From the NCBI GenBank assembly GCA_902526165.1, contig CABZKA010000013.1, positions 1 to 45,551 on the forward strand: a stretch of DNA of 45,551 nt, written 5' to 3'. This DNA is from an uncultured Bacteroidota bacterium (GTDB taxonomy: Bacteria; Bacteroidota; Bacteroidia; Flavobacteriales; Flavobacteriaceae). The notes below the pieces were generated by a model. The model was not told where the DNA came from, did no database searches, and saw only the letters and a list, made by a program, of their open reading frames with translations. The position numbers and the translations under genes are program-made. Below, in pieces: positions 1-9,248 of this stretch. Numbering within the stretch: the first letter of the stretch is position 1; each line of letters opens with the position of its first letter.

Positions 1-89
1 AATTACTCTTGTTATATGCATACATTCCTGGAGCATTAATTGTCGCATTTCTGATTCTTCATATTTATGTTAAAACAAAAAAAATATGA
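1..89 (+). CDS. C-terminal end of a multi-pass membrane protein (partial)
   Basis: The third forward frame is open from the first base and ends in TGA at 87-89. It encodes about 28 residues: a long hydrophobic stretch with a Pro-Gly break, then a short basic tail (VKTKKI). This is the usual look of the last transmembrane helix of a transporter. The stop overlaps the ATG of the next gene (ATGA at 86-89), so the two are probably translationally coupled. In Bacteroidota, Gfo/Idh dehydrogenases often sit beside sodium:solute symporters or MFS sugar transporters, so a sugar or polyol carrier is a reasonable guess. Too little is present to name the family. Confidence 0.6.
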   Translation, partial: LLLLYAYIPGALIVAFLILHIYVKTKKI

Positions 90-1225
90 GAAAAAAAATT
101 AGATTAGGTTTTATAGGCGGTGGGCATAATTCCTTAATAGGTGTACTTCACAAAGTTTCAGCGTACATGCACGACAGATATGAAATCGTTGGAGGGGTTT
201 TTAATTCTAAATATGAGGATAGTATTGAGTCCGCTAGACAAATTGGTATCAGTAGGGAAAGGATATATAAAGATATTGATAATATGATTGAGAGTGAGAA
301 AGAAATACCAACTGAATCAAGAATTGAAGCAGTTTGTATTTTAACACCAAATAATTCTCATTTTGAGATTGCAAAAAAATTTCTTGACAATAAATATCAC
401 ATAATATGTGAAAAACCGTTAACAATTTCATTACATGAAGCCAAGCAATTACTTTCTATCAAAGAAAAAAATAATTTAGTTTTTGCGGTTACACACACAT
501 ATACTGGCTACCCGATGGTTAGACAAATGACAAAAATGATTTCTGAGGGATTAGTTGGAAACATTCAGAGAGTTGATGCTCAATATTTACAAGGTTGGAT
601 TAATCCAATAATTCATGAAAAGAAAAAAAGAAAAAGTTCATGGAGATTAGATCCAAAAATTAGCGGAATAAGTTCATGTGTTGCTGATATTGGAATTCAC
701 GCGTTTAATATGCTCGAACTAGTTAGTGGTTTGAAGGTTCATAAAATACTCGCTGATTTAAATAATCTTTACAAGGATAATCAACTTGACATTGATGCTA
801 ATATTTTAGTCAGAATGAATAATGGAGCAAAAGGGGTGATTAGATCAAGTCAAATTGCTACCGGTGAGGAAAATAATTTAAGAGTTAATGTATATGGGGA
901 TAAAGGTAGTTTAAAATGGCAACAAGAAAACCCAAATAAACTTTACTTTTTAAAAGAAAATGAACCAATAAAGGTCCTAAAACCAGGACATGAGTATAAT
1001 TATCCAATTTCCCTCAATTCATCAAAGTTACCACCAGGACATCCTGAAGGTATATTTGATGCAATGGGTAACATTTATTTAGGTGCCGCAAAAGCTATTC
1101 GTGGTGATAATTTTTACGATCATGAATTTCCAACTATTCACGAGGGAGTCAGGGGAATGGATTTTATTGAAAAAGTAATTGATTCTCACAATAGAGGAAA
1201 CGTTTGGCTAGAATTAGAAAAATAA
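86..1225 (+). CDS. Gfo/Idh/MocA family NAD(P)-dependent oxidoreductase
   Basis: A 379-residue cytoplasmic dehydrogenase of the glucose-fructose oxidoreductase/inositol dehydrogenase family. An N-terminal Rossmann fold begins at once, with the nucleotide loop GGGHNS at 11-16. The family signature CEKPLT follows at 108-113, where the Lys is the usual catalytic residue. In the C-terminal substrate domain, DIGIH at 201-205 supplies the Asp/His of the active site. The length is normal for the family. Substrates in this family are sugars, inositols or sugar acids and cannot be read from the sequence. The start overlaps the stop of an upstream membrane protein, suggesting import followed by oxidation of the same compound. 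A 43-base gap separates it from pfkA. Confidence 0.85.
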   Translation: MRKKIRLGFIGGGHNSLIGVLHKVSAYMHDRYEIVGGVFNSKYEDSIESARQIGISRERIYKDIDNMIESEKEIPTESRIEAVCILTPNNSHFEIAKKFLDNKYHIICEKPLTISLHEAKQLLSIKEKNNLVFAVTHTYTGYPMVRQMTKMISEGLVGNIQRVDAQYLQGWINPIIHEKKKRKSSWRLDPKISGISSCVADIGIHAFNMLELVSGLKVHKILADLNNLYKDNQLDIDANILVRMNNGAKGVIRSSQIATGEENNLRVNVYGDKGSLKWQQENPNKLYFLKENEPIKVLKPGHEYNYPISLNSSKLPPGHPEGIFDAMGNIYLGAAKAIRGDNFYDHEFPTIHEGVRGMDFIEKVIDSHNRGNVWLELEK

Positions 1226-1268
1226 CTTAATCCTTTCCAAAATTTAACTTAATTTTACCAAATCATAA

Positions 1269-2243
1269 ATGAAGACTATAGGAGTTTTAACGTCTGGAGG
1301 TGATTCACCTGGAATGAATACAGCCCTAAGATCTATTGTTAGAACCTGTGCACATTATAAAATTAAATGTGTTGGTATAGTTCGGGGATATTCCGGGCTT
1401 ATAGAAAATAATACTAAAATACTTAATACAAGGAGTGTAAGGGGTATTATAAATAAAGGTGGTACATTTTTATACTCAGCAAGATGTGATGAGTTTAGAC
1501 AATCTGACGGAAGGAAAAAGGCTTATAAAAACTTAATAAAGAATGATATTGATGGTTTGATTGTTATTGGTGGAGATGGCTCTTTCACGGGAGCTTTAAA
1601 GCTTAAGGACGAATTTAATTTTCCAGTAATTGGAATACCCGGCACAATCGATAATGACATATTTGGAACTTCACACACATTGGGTTATGATACTGCTTTG
1701 AATACAGTAATGGATGCTATCGACAAGATTAGGGATTCTGCTATATCCCATGATAGATTGTTTTTTGTTGAAGTAATGGGTAAAGACGCAGGCTACATTG
1801 CACTGAGGTCTGGAATTGCTATTGGTGCCCAAGAAATTTTAATCCCTGAAGTTAAAACAAATATTAGTCAGCTCATTGATTCACTTAAAAACAGTAAGAA
1901 ATCTGGAAAAACATCAAGTATTATTGTGGTTGCTGAGGGTTATAAACCAGCTAAAAATGTATATCAAATTGCTGATGAAGTTCAAGAAAAATTACCTAAC
2001 TATCAAGTGCGAGTTTCTGTTTTGGGGCACATACAAAGAGGGGGAAGACCTAGTTGTTTTGATAGAGTTTTGGGGACAAAAATGGGTGTCAAGGCAGTTG
2101 AATTATTAAAAGATGGAAAAACTGGAATAATGGTTGGTACTCAGCATGGAAAAATTATAACAGTCCCACTAAAAAAAGCCATTTCTGAAAAGACAAAAAT
2201 TAATAAGGACTTACTTAGAATTTCAAAAATTATGAATACTTAA
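1269..2243 (+). CDS. pfkA: ATP-dependent 6-phosphofructokinase
   Basis: Phosphorylates fructose 6-phosphate to fructose 1,6-bisphosphate, the committed step of glycolysis. At 324 residues it matches the short bacterial PfkA type. The N-terminal GGDSPGMN loop (10-17), GGDGS at 101-105 and PGTIDND at 124-130 are intact, the last holding the catalytic Asp. Gly at position 104 and PGTIDND rather than PKTIDND point to ATP, not pyrophosphate, as phosphoryl donor. VEVMGKDAG and the RGG of the C-terminal half complete the sugar-phosphate site. It is followed after 9 bases by gap and then by a sugar kinase, forming an operon. A 7-of-8 match to the Bacteroidota -7 box (TAATTTTA, 1250-1257) lies just before the ATG. 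Confidence 0.96.
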   Translation: MKTIGVLTSGGDSPGMNTALRSIVRTCAHYKIKCVGIVRGYSGLIENNTKILNTRSVRGIINKGGTFLYSARCDEFRQSDGRKKAYKNLIKNDIDGLIVIGGDGSFTGALKLKDEFNFPVIGIPGTIDNDIFGTSHTLGYDTALNTVMDAIDKIRDSAISHDRLFFVEVMGKDAGYIALRSGIAIGAQEILIPEVKTNISQLIDSLKNSKKSGKTSSIIVVAEGYKPAKNVYQIADEVQEKLPNYQVRVSVLGHIQRGGRPSCFDRVLGTKMGVKAVELLKDGKTGIMVGTQHGKIITVPLKKAISEKTKINKDLLRISKIMNT

Positions 2244-2252
2244 TAATAAAAT

Positions 2253-3251
2253 ATGAAAAAAATTAAAATTGGAATAAATGGTTTTGGAAGAATTGGTAGG
2301 ATGGTTTTAAGATCTGCTGTTCTTAGGGGAGATATTGAAGTTGTTGCAATTAATGATTTATTAGACATCAAACATCTTGCATATTTACTAAAATACGACT
2401 CAGTTCATGGTCTCTTCGATGCTAAAATATCTCATGATGAAAGTCACCTATATGTTAATGATCAAAGAATAATAATATCTGCACAAAGAAATCCTAAAGA
2501 AATTTCTTGGGATAGCAAGGGAGTTGACGTTGTCCTTGAATGTACTGGCCTTTTTACAACTCTGGATACAGCTAAGCTTCACCTTGACGGAGGAGCACCT
2601 AAAGTTGTAATTTCAGCACCATCTAAAGATGCCCCAATGTTTGTTATGGGAGTTAATCATGATGAGGTTAATTCTTCTGATTTGATTATATCAAATGCAA
2701 GTTGTACTACAAATTGTTTGGCACCTCCAATCAAAGTGTTAAATGATAATTTTGGAGTTGAGGAAGCATTGATGACAACTGTTCATGCTGTTACCGCAAC
2801 TCAATTTACCGTTGATGGTCCATCAAAAAAAGATTACAGAGGAGGAAGAAGTTCACTACTAAATATAATTCCTGCCTCAACTGGAGCCGCAAAAGCAGTT
2901 ACAAAAGTTATACCTTCTCTCGAAGGAAAAATAACTGGAATGGCATTTAGGGTACCAACTGCAAATGTTTCTGTTGTTGATTTAACTTTAAAGTTATCAA
3001 AGGAAACTTCATATGAAGAAATTATGAAAGTAATGAAAAATGCCTCTGAAAATGAGATGAATAATATTTTAGGTTTTACTAATGAAGACGTAGTTTCTCA
3101 AGATTTCATAGGTGACGCTAGAACATCAATTGTGGATTCTAAAGCAGGTATTCAGTTAAACTCAAAATTTTATAAAATTATTTGCTGGTACGATAATGAA
3201 GCTGGTTATTCAAACAAGCTTATTGATCTAGCCATTCACTCAAATGGTTAA
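2253..3251 (+). CDS. gap: glyceraldehyde-3-phosphate dehydrogenase, type I
   Basis: Oxidises glyceraldehyde 3-phosphate to 1,3-bisphosphoglycerate with NAD in glycolysis. The 332 residues have the standard layout: Rossmann loop [10 protein letters not shown] at 7-16, Asp35 in AINDL favouring NAD over NADP, the active-site SNASCTTNC at 147-155 with nucleophile Cys151, and the partner His178 in [20 protein letters not shown] near the C terminus is the usual conserved end. It lies 9 bases after pfkA and 8 bases before the sugar kinase, so all three are probably co-transcribed. Some flavobacteria carry a second gap gene for gluconeogenesis; this one, next to pfkA, is likely the glycolytic form. 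Confidence 0.97.
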   Translation: MKKIKIGINGFGRIGRMVLRSAVLRGDIEVVAINDLLDIKHLAYLLKYDSVHGLFDAKISHDESHLYVNDQRIIISAQRNPKEISWDSKGVDVVLECTGLFTTLDTAKLHLDGGAPKVVISAPSKDAPMFVMGVNHDEVNSSDLIISNASCTTNCLAPPIKVLNDNFGVEEALMTTVHAVTATQFTVDGPSKKDYRGGRSSLLNIIPASTGAAKAVTKVIPSLEGKITGMAFRVPTANVSVVDLTLKLSKETSYEEIMKVMKNASENEMNNILGFTNEDVVSQDFIGDARTSIVDSKAGIQLNSKFYKIICWYDNEAGYSNKLIDLAIHSNG

Positions 3252-3259
3252 ATTCTTAT

Positions 3260-4111
3260 ATGAAGCTCATAGTTGATAGTGGTTCTACAAAAACTGATTG
3301 GATTAGCGTTGATAAAAATGGCTTAAAAATATTTGAAACCCAAACTTTAGGGCTTAACCCCCAAGTTTTAACCAGCAACATTATTGAGGAAAGAGTAATT
3401 AATAACTTTGAACTTTATCAGAATAGAAAAAAGATAACCCACTTATATTTTTATGGTGCAGGTTGTGGAACTGAACCACCCAGAATACTTATTAAAAAAG
3501 TTTTTGAGTCAATATTCTCCAATGCTTCAATTATAGTTAAAGAGGACACATATGCCGCAGTTTATGCTTGCTCAGATCAAGGTAAAAAATCAATTATTTC
3601 TATCATAGGTACAGGCTCTAATTGTACGTATTATGATGGTCAAAATATTGTTCAAAAGGTCACTTCCTTAGGTTATATTCTTATGGATGATGCAAGTGGA
3701 AATTATTTTGGTAGACAATTGATAAGAGATTATTTTTTTGAAAAAATGCCAGCATCGGTTTCCAAAGAATTTTTTCGGAAATATCGATTAGATGCCAGTG
3801 AAATTAAAGATAGATTATATAAAAAACCAAATCCAAATACATACCTAGCTAAATTTGCTAAGTTTATGATAGAAAATAAAGACTTAAATTATTGTAATAA
3901 ATTAATTACAAAAGGTTTTAGCTTGTTTATTAAAAATCAAATTGAACAATTTGATGATTGTAAAGAAATTCCTCTACACTTTGTTGGTTCAATTGGATTT
4001 TATCTCAGAGATGAATTAAAAAAGGTTTTAGATAAAAATGATTTGAAATTGGGCAAAGTTTTAAGAAGGCCAATCGAAGGTCTTGTTGATTATCATCTCA
4101 AAAACATTTAA
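3260..4111 (+). CDS. BadF/BadG/BcrA/BcrD-type sugar kinase (GlcNAc/MurNAc kinase-like)
   Basis: A 283-residue member of the acetate/sugar kinase/Hsp70 ATPase superfamily. The first phosphate-binding loop is DSGSTKTDW at 6-14, the second is IIGTGSN at 115-121, and DDASGNYFGRQ at 143-153 matches the substrate/adenosine region of BadF-type N-acetylhexosamine kinases. Relatives phosphorylate N-acetylglucosamine or N-acetylmuramic acid. Position directly behind pfkA and gap fits a job of feeding amino sugars, perhaps recycled cell-wall sugars, into glycolysis. The exact substrate is inference. The stop codon interlocks with that of the convergent RidA gene on a shared TTAA (4108-4111). Confidence 0.75.
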   Translation: MKLIVDSGSTKTDWISVDKNGLKIFETQTLGLNPQVLTSNIIEERVINNFELYQNRKKITHLYFYGAGCGTEPPRILIKKVFESIFSNASIIVKEDTYAAVYACSDQGKKSIISIIGTGSNCTYYDGQNIVQKVTSLGYILMDDASGNYFGRQLIRDYFFEKMPASVSKEFFRKYRLDASEIKDRLYKKPNPNTYLAKFAKFMIENKDLNYCNKLITKGFSLFIKNQIEQFDDCKEIPLHFVGSIGFYLRDELKKVLDKNDLKLGKVLRRPIEGLVDYHLKNI

Positions 4112-4554
4112 TCACTAAATACTGCAATCATATCTATCTCTACATTTACACCGAGGGGGAGTCCACTAACCTCAATTGTTGTTCTTGCTGGTGGATTTGA
4201 CTTAAAGTAGGACCCATAAACCTTGTTAACTGCTGAAAAGTCGTCCATATTTGTCAAATATATTTTTGTCCTAACTACGTTATCAAACTTTAAACCAGCC
4301 TCTTTAAGAATGTTTTCAAGATTTTTCATTATTTGAGTGGCTTCATCTTCAATATTACTTTTTATAATTGTATTTGATAATGGATCAATAGCAACTTGAC
4401 CAGAAATGTAAAGTGTGTTTCCAGCTTTTACAGCTTGACTATATGGACCAACTGGCTTGGGGGCTTTTTCAGTATTTATTATTGTTTTCATATTGCTTTG
4501 CTGATATATGGATGAACTATATAAAATTAAAAAAATAAATAAAATTCTTTTCAT
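4108..4554 (-). CDS. ridA: RidA family imine deaminase, with signal-peptide-like N-terminal extension
   Basis: RidA proteins hydrolyse reactive 2-aminoacrylate and related imines made by PLP enzymes. The core (KAPKPVGPYSQ, LYISGQVAID, PPARTTIEVSGLP, VEIDMIAV) is complete, with the substrate-binding Arg124 and the conserved Glu139 in their usual places. The reading frame opens with about 21 extra residues (MKRILFIFLILYSSSIYQQSN) resembling a secretion signal. An internal ATG at 4489-4491 would give a normal 127-residue cytosolic protein. The long start lies only 2 bases after the lptD stop, which favours coupled translation of the long form. I cannot decide between the starts. The 3' end overlaps the sugar kinase by 4 bases. 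Confidence 0.9.
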   Translation of the reverse strand: MKRILFIFLILYSSSIYQQSNMKTIINTEKAPKPVGPYSQAVKAGNTLYISGQVAIDPLSNTIIKSNIEDEATQIMKNLENILKEAGLKFDNVVRTKIYLTNMDDFSAVNKVYGSYFKSNPPARTTIEVSGLPLGVNVEIDMIAVFSD

Positions 4555-4556
4555 AA

Positions 4557-7148
4557 TTACAGTCTTTTATCAGGTTCCTTTCTTTTATCATATTTAAGAT
4601 CGCTGAGGAATCCTGATTTAATTCCAATGAAAAAATACCATGATTCTCTGTTGCTAAATGGTACCCAACTAAAATTCATTTTCCAACTATCTAGATCTCT
4701 TTCAAATCTCAACTGTGTGTAAGTAAAGCCATTATTTTTAAAATCATATCCAGATGAACCTCCAATTTTCCACTTTTTTGATAACATAATATTTCCGGAG
4801 AACATTAATGAATTATTTCCAATCTTTTTTTGGCCTCTATTGTTTAGGTATGTAAGTGAATGGGCAAATCTAAAATCCCATCGGATTTTATTATTGTAGT
4901 CAGCTGTATTTTCATTTTTTTCTTCATTTAAATCTTCACTATCAAAAGTACTTCGTGAGAGATCGTCACTTGATCCAAATAAATCATCTGCTCTACCACC
5001 ACCAGTAAGGTTTTCAATATTATCATTATTAGAACCTTCCCCAATTGACTTACTATCAATAGAAAAAGACATATTTATGTTCGCACTTGTCATTCTAAAT
5101 AACTTTCCATTATTTATGTTTAATTTATTAATTCTTGTGCCTGATTCATTTATTTGATAAGGATCAAATGTAGCTCCAAGATTGATATTTAATTTATTAT
5201 TAAAAAGATTTGTTCCGCCAGTCATTCTAACTGGACTTAATTTTAGTGAGTCTGAAGCTAAGTTATAGCTTGTGGAAAAATTTAGATTATTCAAAATTGT
5301 TATTTTTTTTGATTCTTGTGCTAAACTATCTTTAGACCTAACTTTGGCTTCAAGATTATTACTTACCTGTAAGCCAATTGAACTAGAATAGGTCCGAGAT
5401 GGTAAGCCAAAAAAATTATCTTCAAATCTTGTATATTCTGCAGTATTCCCATTTGCATCAATGATGTATGTGTCATAATACTCATTAAAGCTTGGTCTAA
5501 TACTATAACTTACCGATGGTCTTATTACATGCCTTAAGGCTTCAATTTTTGATTCCTTTTTAAAGTTAAAAAGTCCATATATCGTTGTACCCACACCCAT
5601 ACCAAAGTTATACTGACTAAACCTGTCAAAACCTTTAATTTCAACTTTATTTCCTGAATTTCCTGTTTCTGAGTCATAGTCATTTCTTTTTATTGTGGAT
5701 CCAGTCCAAACTTCTTCATAATTTCCATTCATACTTACACTGAGGTGTTTTAAGACTTTAAAATTTGTACTTATTGGAATTGAGTGTCTCATTCCATATT
5801 TAGCGTCATCAAACATCTCTTTTTTTAAGAAAAGTGAATCCGTTGTGGTAACTCGATTTTCACCCCTAAAATTGTATTGCATGTTTATATTTTTTAAAAT
5901 GCCTTTTTTTTGACCACTCCTTTTCAAGAACGGATATATTCTTTCAACACTTCCTTGAAAAGTTGGTAAAACTAGGTTTACACTATTAGATCTTGTGTTT
6001 TGAGAATGTGAGGCACTGATCGACATATTTACTGATGGATATCCTCTAAATGTTTTTGAAAAGGAAACTGATGAATTTAAAGAGTTATTGAGAAAGTTTG
6101 GTGTATTGATTTGATTCAGTGATTCTCTGAAGTAATTACTACTACCCAAATTAACAGATGCTGAAAACCTACTGTTTGGGTTGGCTTTTGAGTCCTGTGA
6201 GTGCGACCATCTAAAATTGTAAATATTTGACTTTGAATAGCCAGGAATTCCTCTTTCACCATCAATTAGATTTTCAAAACGTATGCTGAGCCTTCCGTTG
6301 TAACTGTACCTTTTTTTGTAGGTTGACTCAACCCTAAAACCGTAACTTCCATTAGTATAATAATCACCTAAAAGAGTTAAATCGAAAAAGTCAGACGCCG
6401 CTATGTAATAACCACCATTCTGAAAAAAATAACCTCTTCTGTTAGTTTGTCCAATTGATGGAAATATAAAACCGGAGTTTCTGTCTTTTGCCAATGGAAA
6501 ATAACCAAAGGGTAAAAAAATTGGTGTTGGAACATCGTATATGTATAAATTACTTGGTCCAGCGATGATTTTATTATCTGGAATAAATTTTCCAGATCTA
6601 ATTCTTATGTAATATTCAGGATCTTCAATATTTCTTGACGTTGTTACCTTTGCTTCCTTTATAAAATAAACTGAATCGTTTTCCTTTTTTGTTGCTTCTG
6701 AAAATACATTCATTTCGTTCTGTTTTGTTTTTGAATTCCAAATCAAAGCCTTTTTAGTTTCAAAATTGTATCTGATTGAATCGGGATTTATTTCCTCACC
6801 GGCTTGTTTAAAAACTGGACTTTGAACAAGATTTCCTATAGAGTCTTTAATTCTGCCTGCAGAAACAATATTAGTCTCCCAATTAAATTTAATTATACCT
6901 GATTGTAATTCAATATCAGTATAATAAAGTTCAGCTCTATCAAATAATGTAATAATTTTATTTTTATTATCAACTCTTACATATCCTTTTGCTTTCCTAT
7001 CGACCTTGTCGACCAAAAATTTACTTTTTATCACAGTATCAACAATAGTGGAATCAATACTTTTTTCTTGTGCGCGTAAAAAACAACTAGATAGTATGAG
7101 TATAAAGCTAATTAAAACACAGTTTGTATGTTTATTATTTATATGCAA
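4557..7148 (-). CDS. lptD: LPS assembly outer-membrane protein LptD (Bacteroidota type)
   Basis: LptD forms the outer-membrane barrel that inserts lipopolysaccharide into the outer leaflet. The 863-residue protein has a signal peptide (hydrophobic 10-24, probable cleavage after RA at 25-26). An OstA/LptA-like beta-jellyroll follows, then a long C-terminal half of alternating aromatic/polar strands typical of a beta-barrel. The stretch around LPFGYFPLAKDRNSGFIFPS (roughly residues 215-235) is a conserved landmark of this family. Only a TTG at 7146-7148 can start the frame: an in-frame TAA lies five codons upstream and no ATG occurs before the signal sequence. Its ATPase partner LptB is encoded near the other end of the window. 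A divergent 49-base gap faces the amidase gene. Confidence 0.88.
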   Translation of the reverse strand: MHINNKHTNCVLISFILILSSCFLRAQEKSIDSTIVDTVIKSKFLVDKVDRKAKGYVRVDNKNKIITLFDRAELYYTDIELQSGIIKFNWETNIVSAGRIKDSIGNLVQSPVFKQAGEEINPDSIRYNFETKKALIWNSKTKQNEMNVFSEATKKENDSVYFIKEAKVTTSRNIEDPEYYIRIRSGKFIPDNKIIAGPSNLYIYDVPTPIFLPFGYFPLAKDRNSGFIFPSIGQTNRRGYFFQNGGYYIAASDFFDLTLLGDYYTNGSYGFRVESTYKKRYSYNGRLSIRFENLIDGERGIPGYSKSNIYNFRWSHSQDSKANPNSRFSASVNLGSSNYFRESLNQINTPNFLNNSLNSSVSFSKTFRGYPSVNMSISASHSQNTRSNSVNLVLPTFQGSVERIYPFLKRSGQKKGILKNINMQYNFRGENRVTTTDSLFLKKEMFDDAKYGMRHSIPISTNFKVLKHLSVSMNGNYEEVWTGSTIKRNDYDSETGNSGNKVEIKGFDRFSQYNFGMGVGTTIYGLFNFKKESKIEALRHVIRPSVSYSIRPSFNEYYDTYIIDANGNTAEYTRFEDNFFGLPSRTYSSSIGLQVSNNLEAKVRSKDSLAQESKKITILNNLNFSTSYNLASDSLKLSPVRMTGGTNLFNNKLNINLGATFDPYQINESGTRINKLNINNGKLFRMTSANINMSFSIDSKSIGEGSNNDNIENLTGGGRADDLFGSSDDLSRSTFDSEDLNEEKNENTADYNNKIRWDFRFAHSLTYLNNRGQKKIGNNSLMFSGNIMLSKKWKIGGSSGYDFKNNGFTYTQLRFERDLDSWKMNFSWVPFSNRESWYFFIGIKSGFLSDLKYDKRKEPDKRL

Positions 7149-7151
7149 ACC

Positions 7152-7184
7152 TTGTAAGATTTAACTAAATTAATGATAATTTTA
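7152..7184 (+). promoter_or_regulatory. candidate promoter for the amidase operon
   Basis: A TTG at 7152-7154 is followed 22 bases later by TAATTTTA (7177-7184), a 7-of-8 match to the Bacteroidota -7 box TAnnTTTG. The ATG of the amidase is 13 bases downstream. It lies in the only gap between the divergent lptD and amidase genes, so both promoters must fit in or near these 49 bases. Confidence 0.3.
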
Positions 7185-7197
7185 TTAGAGAAGTAAA

Positions 7198-8262
7198 ATG
7201 GATTTCTATAGATACTTATTGATTTTTTTATTATTTATTAATTATAGTATTTTTTCTCAATCCTTAGATTCTAATTTTACCCTGGTAATTGATCCAGGTC
7301 ACGGAGGAAAAGATCCTGGAAATACAGGCAATGGATACTTAGAAAAAAAAATTGCACTAAGTATAGGACTTAAAATAGGTGATAGGTTAAAAAAATATAA
7401 AAACTTAAAAGTTATCTACACTAGAAAAACCGATGTATTTGTTGATTTATATAAACGAGCAAAAATAGCAAATGATATAGAGGCTGATTTATTTATTTCA
7501 ATCCACTGTGATGCACACACATCAAACGCATATGGTGCCGGAACATTTGTTTTAGGGCTTCATGCCAATGAGAGAAATTTTAAAATTGCCCAAAAAGAAA
7601 ATTCTGTAATTTTTTTAGAAGACGACTATCAACAGAAATATGCTGGATTTGATCCAAATAATCCAGAATCTGTTATTAGTTTGGTTTTGATGCAAGAGGA
7701 TTATTTAGATAAAAGTATAATAGCTGCAAACTTTATACAAAAATCGTTTGTAAATAGATTAGACAGAAGAGATAGAACAGTAAAACAAGCTGGTTTCTTA
7801 GTTTTGAGAAATACCTATATGCCAAGCGTTTTGGTAGAAACAGGATTTCTAACAAATAAAACTGAAGGTAGTTATTTGAATTCAAAGAAAGGGCAAAATG
7901 AAATGGCTGATGCAATATCAGAAGCTATAATTAATTATTTTGAAGCATTAGATGACTTACCGAATATTAATAGAATTTCAGAGGAAATTGAAAAAAACTT
8001 AGATATATATGAATTTAAAATTCAAATTTCTGCTTCTAAAACATTACTGCCTTTAAAAAAATATAACTTTAATGGATTATCAAACTTGTCTGTAAAAAAG
8101 GTAGGTGGCTTATACAAGTATTTTTTTGGATCTACCCCAAAATATAATGAAGCAAAAAAATTGCTAAGAAAATCAAAAAGTTCTGGCTATAAGTCTTCTT
8201 TCATTCTTTTGGAAAAAAATGGAAAACCATATGATTTAGAAAAATACCTAAATGAATTATAA
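7198..8262 (+). CDS. N-acetylmuramoyl-L-alanine amidase (Amidase_3) with C-terminal SPOR-like domain
   Basis: A periplasmic zinc amidase that cuts the amide bond between muramic acid and the peptide in peptidoglycan, normally for cell separation. Signal peptide 1-20. The Amidase_3 domain covers about 28-250: zinc ligands His35 (DPGHGG), Glu49 (YLEKK) and His103 (SIHCDAH), and catalytic Glu214 in VETGFLTN. The C-terminal part (about 262-354, with repeated FKIQIS...YKYFFG...AKKLLRKSKSSGY) has the spacing of a SPOR peptidoglycan-binding domain, which would direct the enzyme to the septum. It is the first gene of a long plus-strand run, 26 bases ahead of the MCE gene, a pairing common in flavobacteria. 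Confidence 0.92.
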   Translation: MDFYRYLLIFLLFINYSIFSQSLDSNFTLVIDPGHGGKDPGNTGNGYLEKKIALSIGLKIGDRLKKYKNLKVIYTRKTDVFVDLYKRAKIANDIEADLFISIHCDAHTSNAYGAGTFVLGLHANERNFKIAQKENSVIFLEDDYQQKYAGFDPNNPESVISLVLMQEDYLDKSIIAANFIQKSFVNRLDRRDRTVKQAGFLVLRNTYMPSVLVETGFLTNKTEGSYLNSKKGQNEMADAISEAIINYFEALDDLPNINRISEEIEKNLDIYEFKIQISASKTLLPLKKYNFNGLSNLSVKKVGGLYKYFFGSTPKYNEAKKLLRKSKSSGYKSSFILLEKNGKPYDLEKYLNEL

Positions 8263-8272
8263 CTTTAATTCA

Positions 8273-8280
8273 TAAATTTG
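8273..8280 (+). promoter_or_regulatory. -7 promoter box before the MCE gene
   Basis: TAAATTTG is an exact match to the Bacteroidota TAnnTTTG box and ends 8 bases before the ATG at 8289. No TTG is seen at the expected upstream distance, so this is a half-supported promoter. If active, the transcript would be almost leaderless. Confidence 0.3.
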
Positions 8281-8288
8281 AAAAGTAA

Positions 8289-9215
8289 ATGAAATTATCT
8301 TACGAAATTAAAACGGCACTTTTAGTTCTTTCTGGAATTTTTCTTTTTATAGTAATGATTAATTACTTAAAATCAAATGATATTTTTGTTTCAGATAGAT
8401 CATTTTACGCAATTTATAATGATGTTGAGGGTGTTTCAAATGGAACACCAGTTACCATCAGTGGATTCAATGTTGGGAGTGTTCAGGATATCAGATTTTA
8501 TGGAAATAATTCTGAACTTCTTTTAAAATTTAGAGTTGAAAATGATTTTGAATTTTCTACCAACAGCATTGCTCAAATTTATGAAACTGGATTAATTGGT
8601 GGTAAAGCATTAGCAATAATTCCGGTTGAGGGAAAAAACCCAGCCGTAAGTGGAGATACCTTGCAATCAGATATTGCACCAGGTCTCACAGAGCTTGTGA
8701 ATGATAAGCTATCTCCTTTGCAAGAAAAAATAGAATCAATGGTTGTAAGCGCTGATTCACTTTTGATTGCTGTTAATTCAGTTTTTGATACAAATACGAA
8801 AGAAAATTTAACATCAAGTATTGAAAATTTTTCGCTAACAATTGAAAGTGCAAAACAAAGTATAGATGTTCTTGAAAAAGTTATTGGAGGTAATGAAAAT
8901 TCTCTAAATTCTATTATTAATAATATGGATGAGTCTCTTAAAAACTTTTCTGAACTATCCGAAAACTTTGATCAGCTTGACTTGGTCATTGAAAATTTAT
9001 CAAAATCATCTGCCAATATTAACAGTATTACTAGTGAAATTAAGTCAGGCGATGGTTTGGTAAATAAAGTTGTTTATGATGAAGGTTTTGTTAAGTCTTT
9101 GGATGAAATATCATCAAATATTAATCTTCTATTGGAAGACCTAAGGATGAATCCAAAAAGATATGTTCATTTTTCTCTCTTTGGAAAAAAAAATAAAACC
9201 AACTCCAAAGACTAG
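8289..9215 (+). CDS. MCE/MlaD family lipid-transport protein
   Basis: A 308-residue inner-membrane-anchored periplasmic protein. One transmembrane helix (about 9-26) is followed by a single MCE domain (about 36-115) with the family landmarks GVSNGTPVTISGFNVGSV and GLIGGKALAI. Residues 130-290 are predicted to be mostly helical/coiled coil, with many Ser/Asn/Leu repeats. MlaD-type proteins form hexameric rings that pass phospholipids between the membranes with an MlaFE ABC transporter. No mlaE or mlaF gene lies nearby, so the partner must be elsewhere. It follows the amidase by 26 bases and precedes the Fe-S membrane protein by 32. Confidence 0.88.
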   Translation: MKLSYEIKTALLVLSGIFLFIVMINYLKSNDIFVSDRSFYAIYNDVEGVSNGTPVTISGFNVGSVQDIRFYGNNSELLLKFRVENDFEFSTNSIAQIYETGLIGGKALAIIPVEGKNPAVSGDTLQSDIAPGLTELVNDKLSPLQEKIESMVVSADSLLIAVNSVFDTNTKENLTSSIENFSLTIESAKQSIDVLEKVIGGNENSLNSIINNMDESLKNFSELSENFDQLDLVIENLSKSSANINSITSEIKSGDGLVNKVVYDEGFVKSLDEISSNINLLLEDLRMNPKRYVHFSLFGKKNKTNSKD

Positions 9216-9224
9216 AAAAAAAAA

Positions 9225-9248
9225 TAAACAAATACTTATATTTGTTTA
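9225..9248 (+). promoter_or_regulatory. 10-bp inverted repeat with embedded -7 box at a start codon
   Basis: Arms TAAACAAATA and TATTTGTTTA are perfect complements around the loop CTTA. The last base of the repeat is the A of the ATG at 9248. A TATATTTG box (9237-9244), an exact TAnnTTTG match, sits inside it. It could be an operator overlapping a promoter or a chance feature of AT-rich DNA. There is no following T-run, so a terminator is unlikely. Confidence 0.3.
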
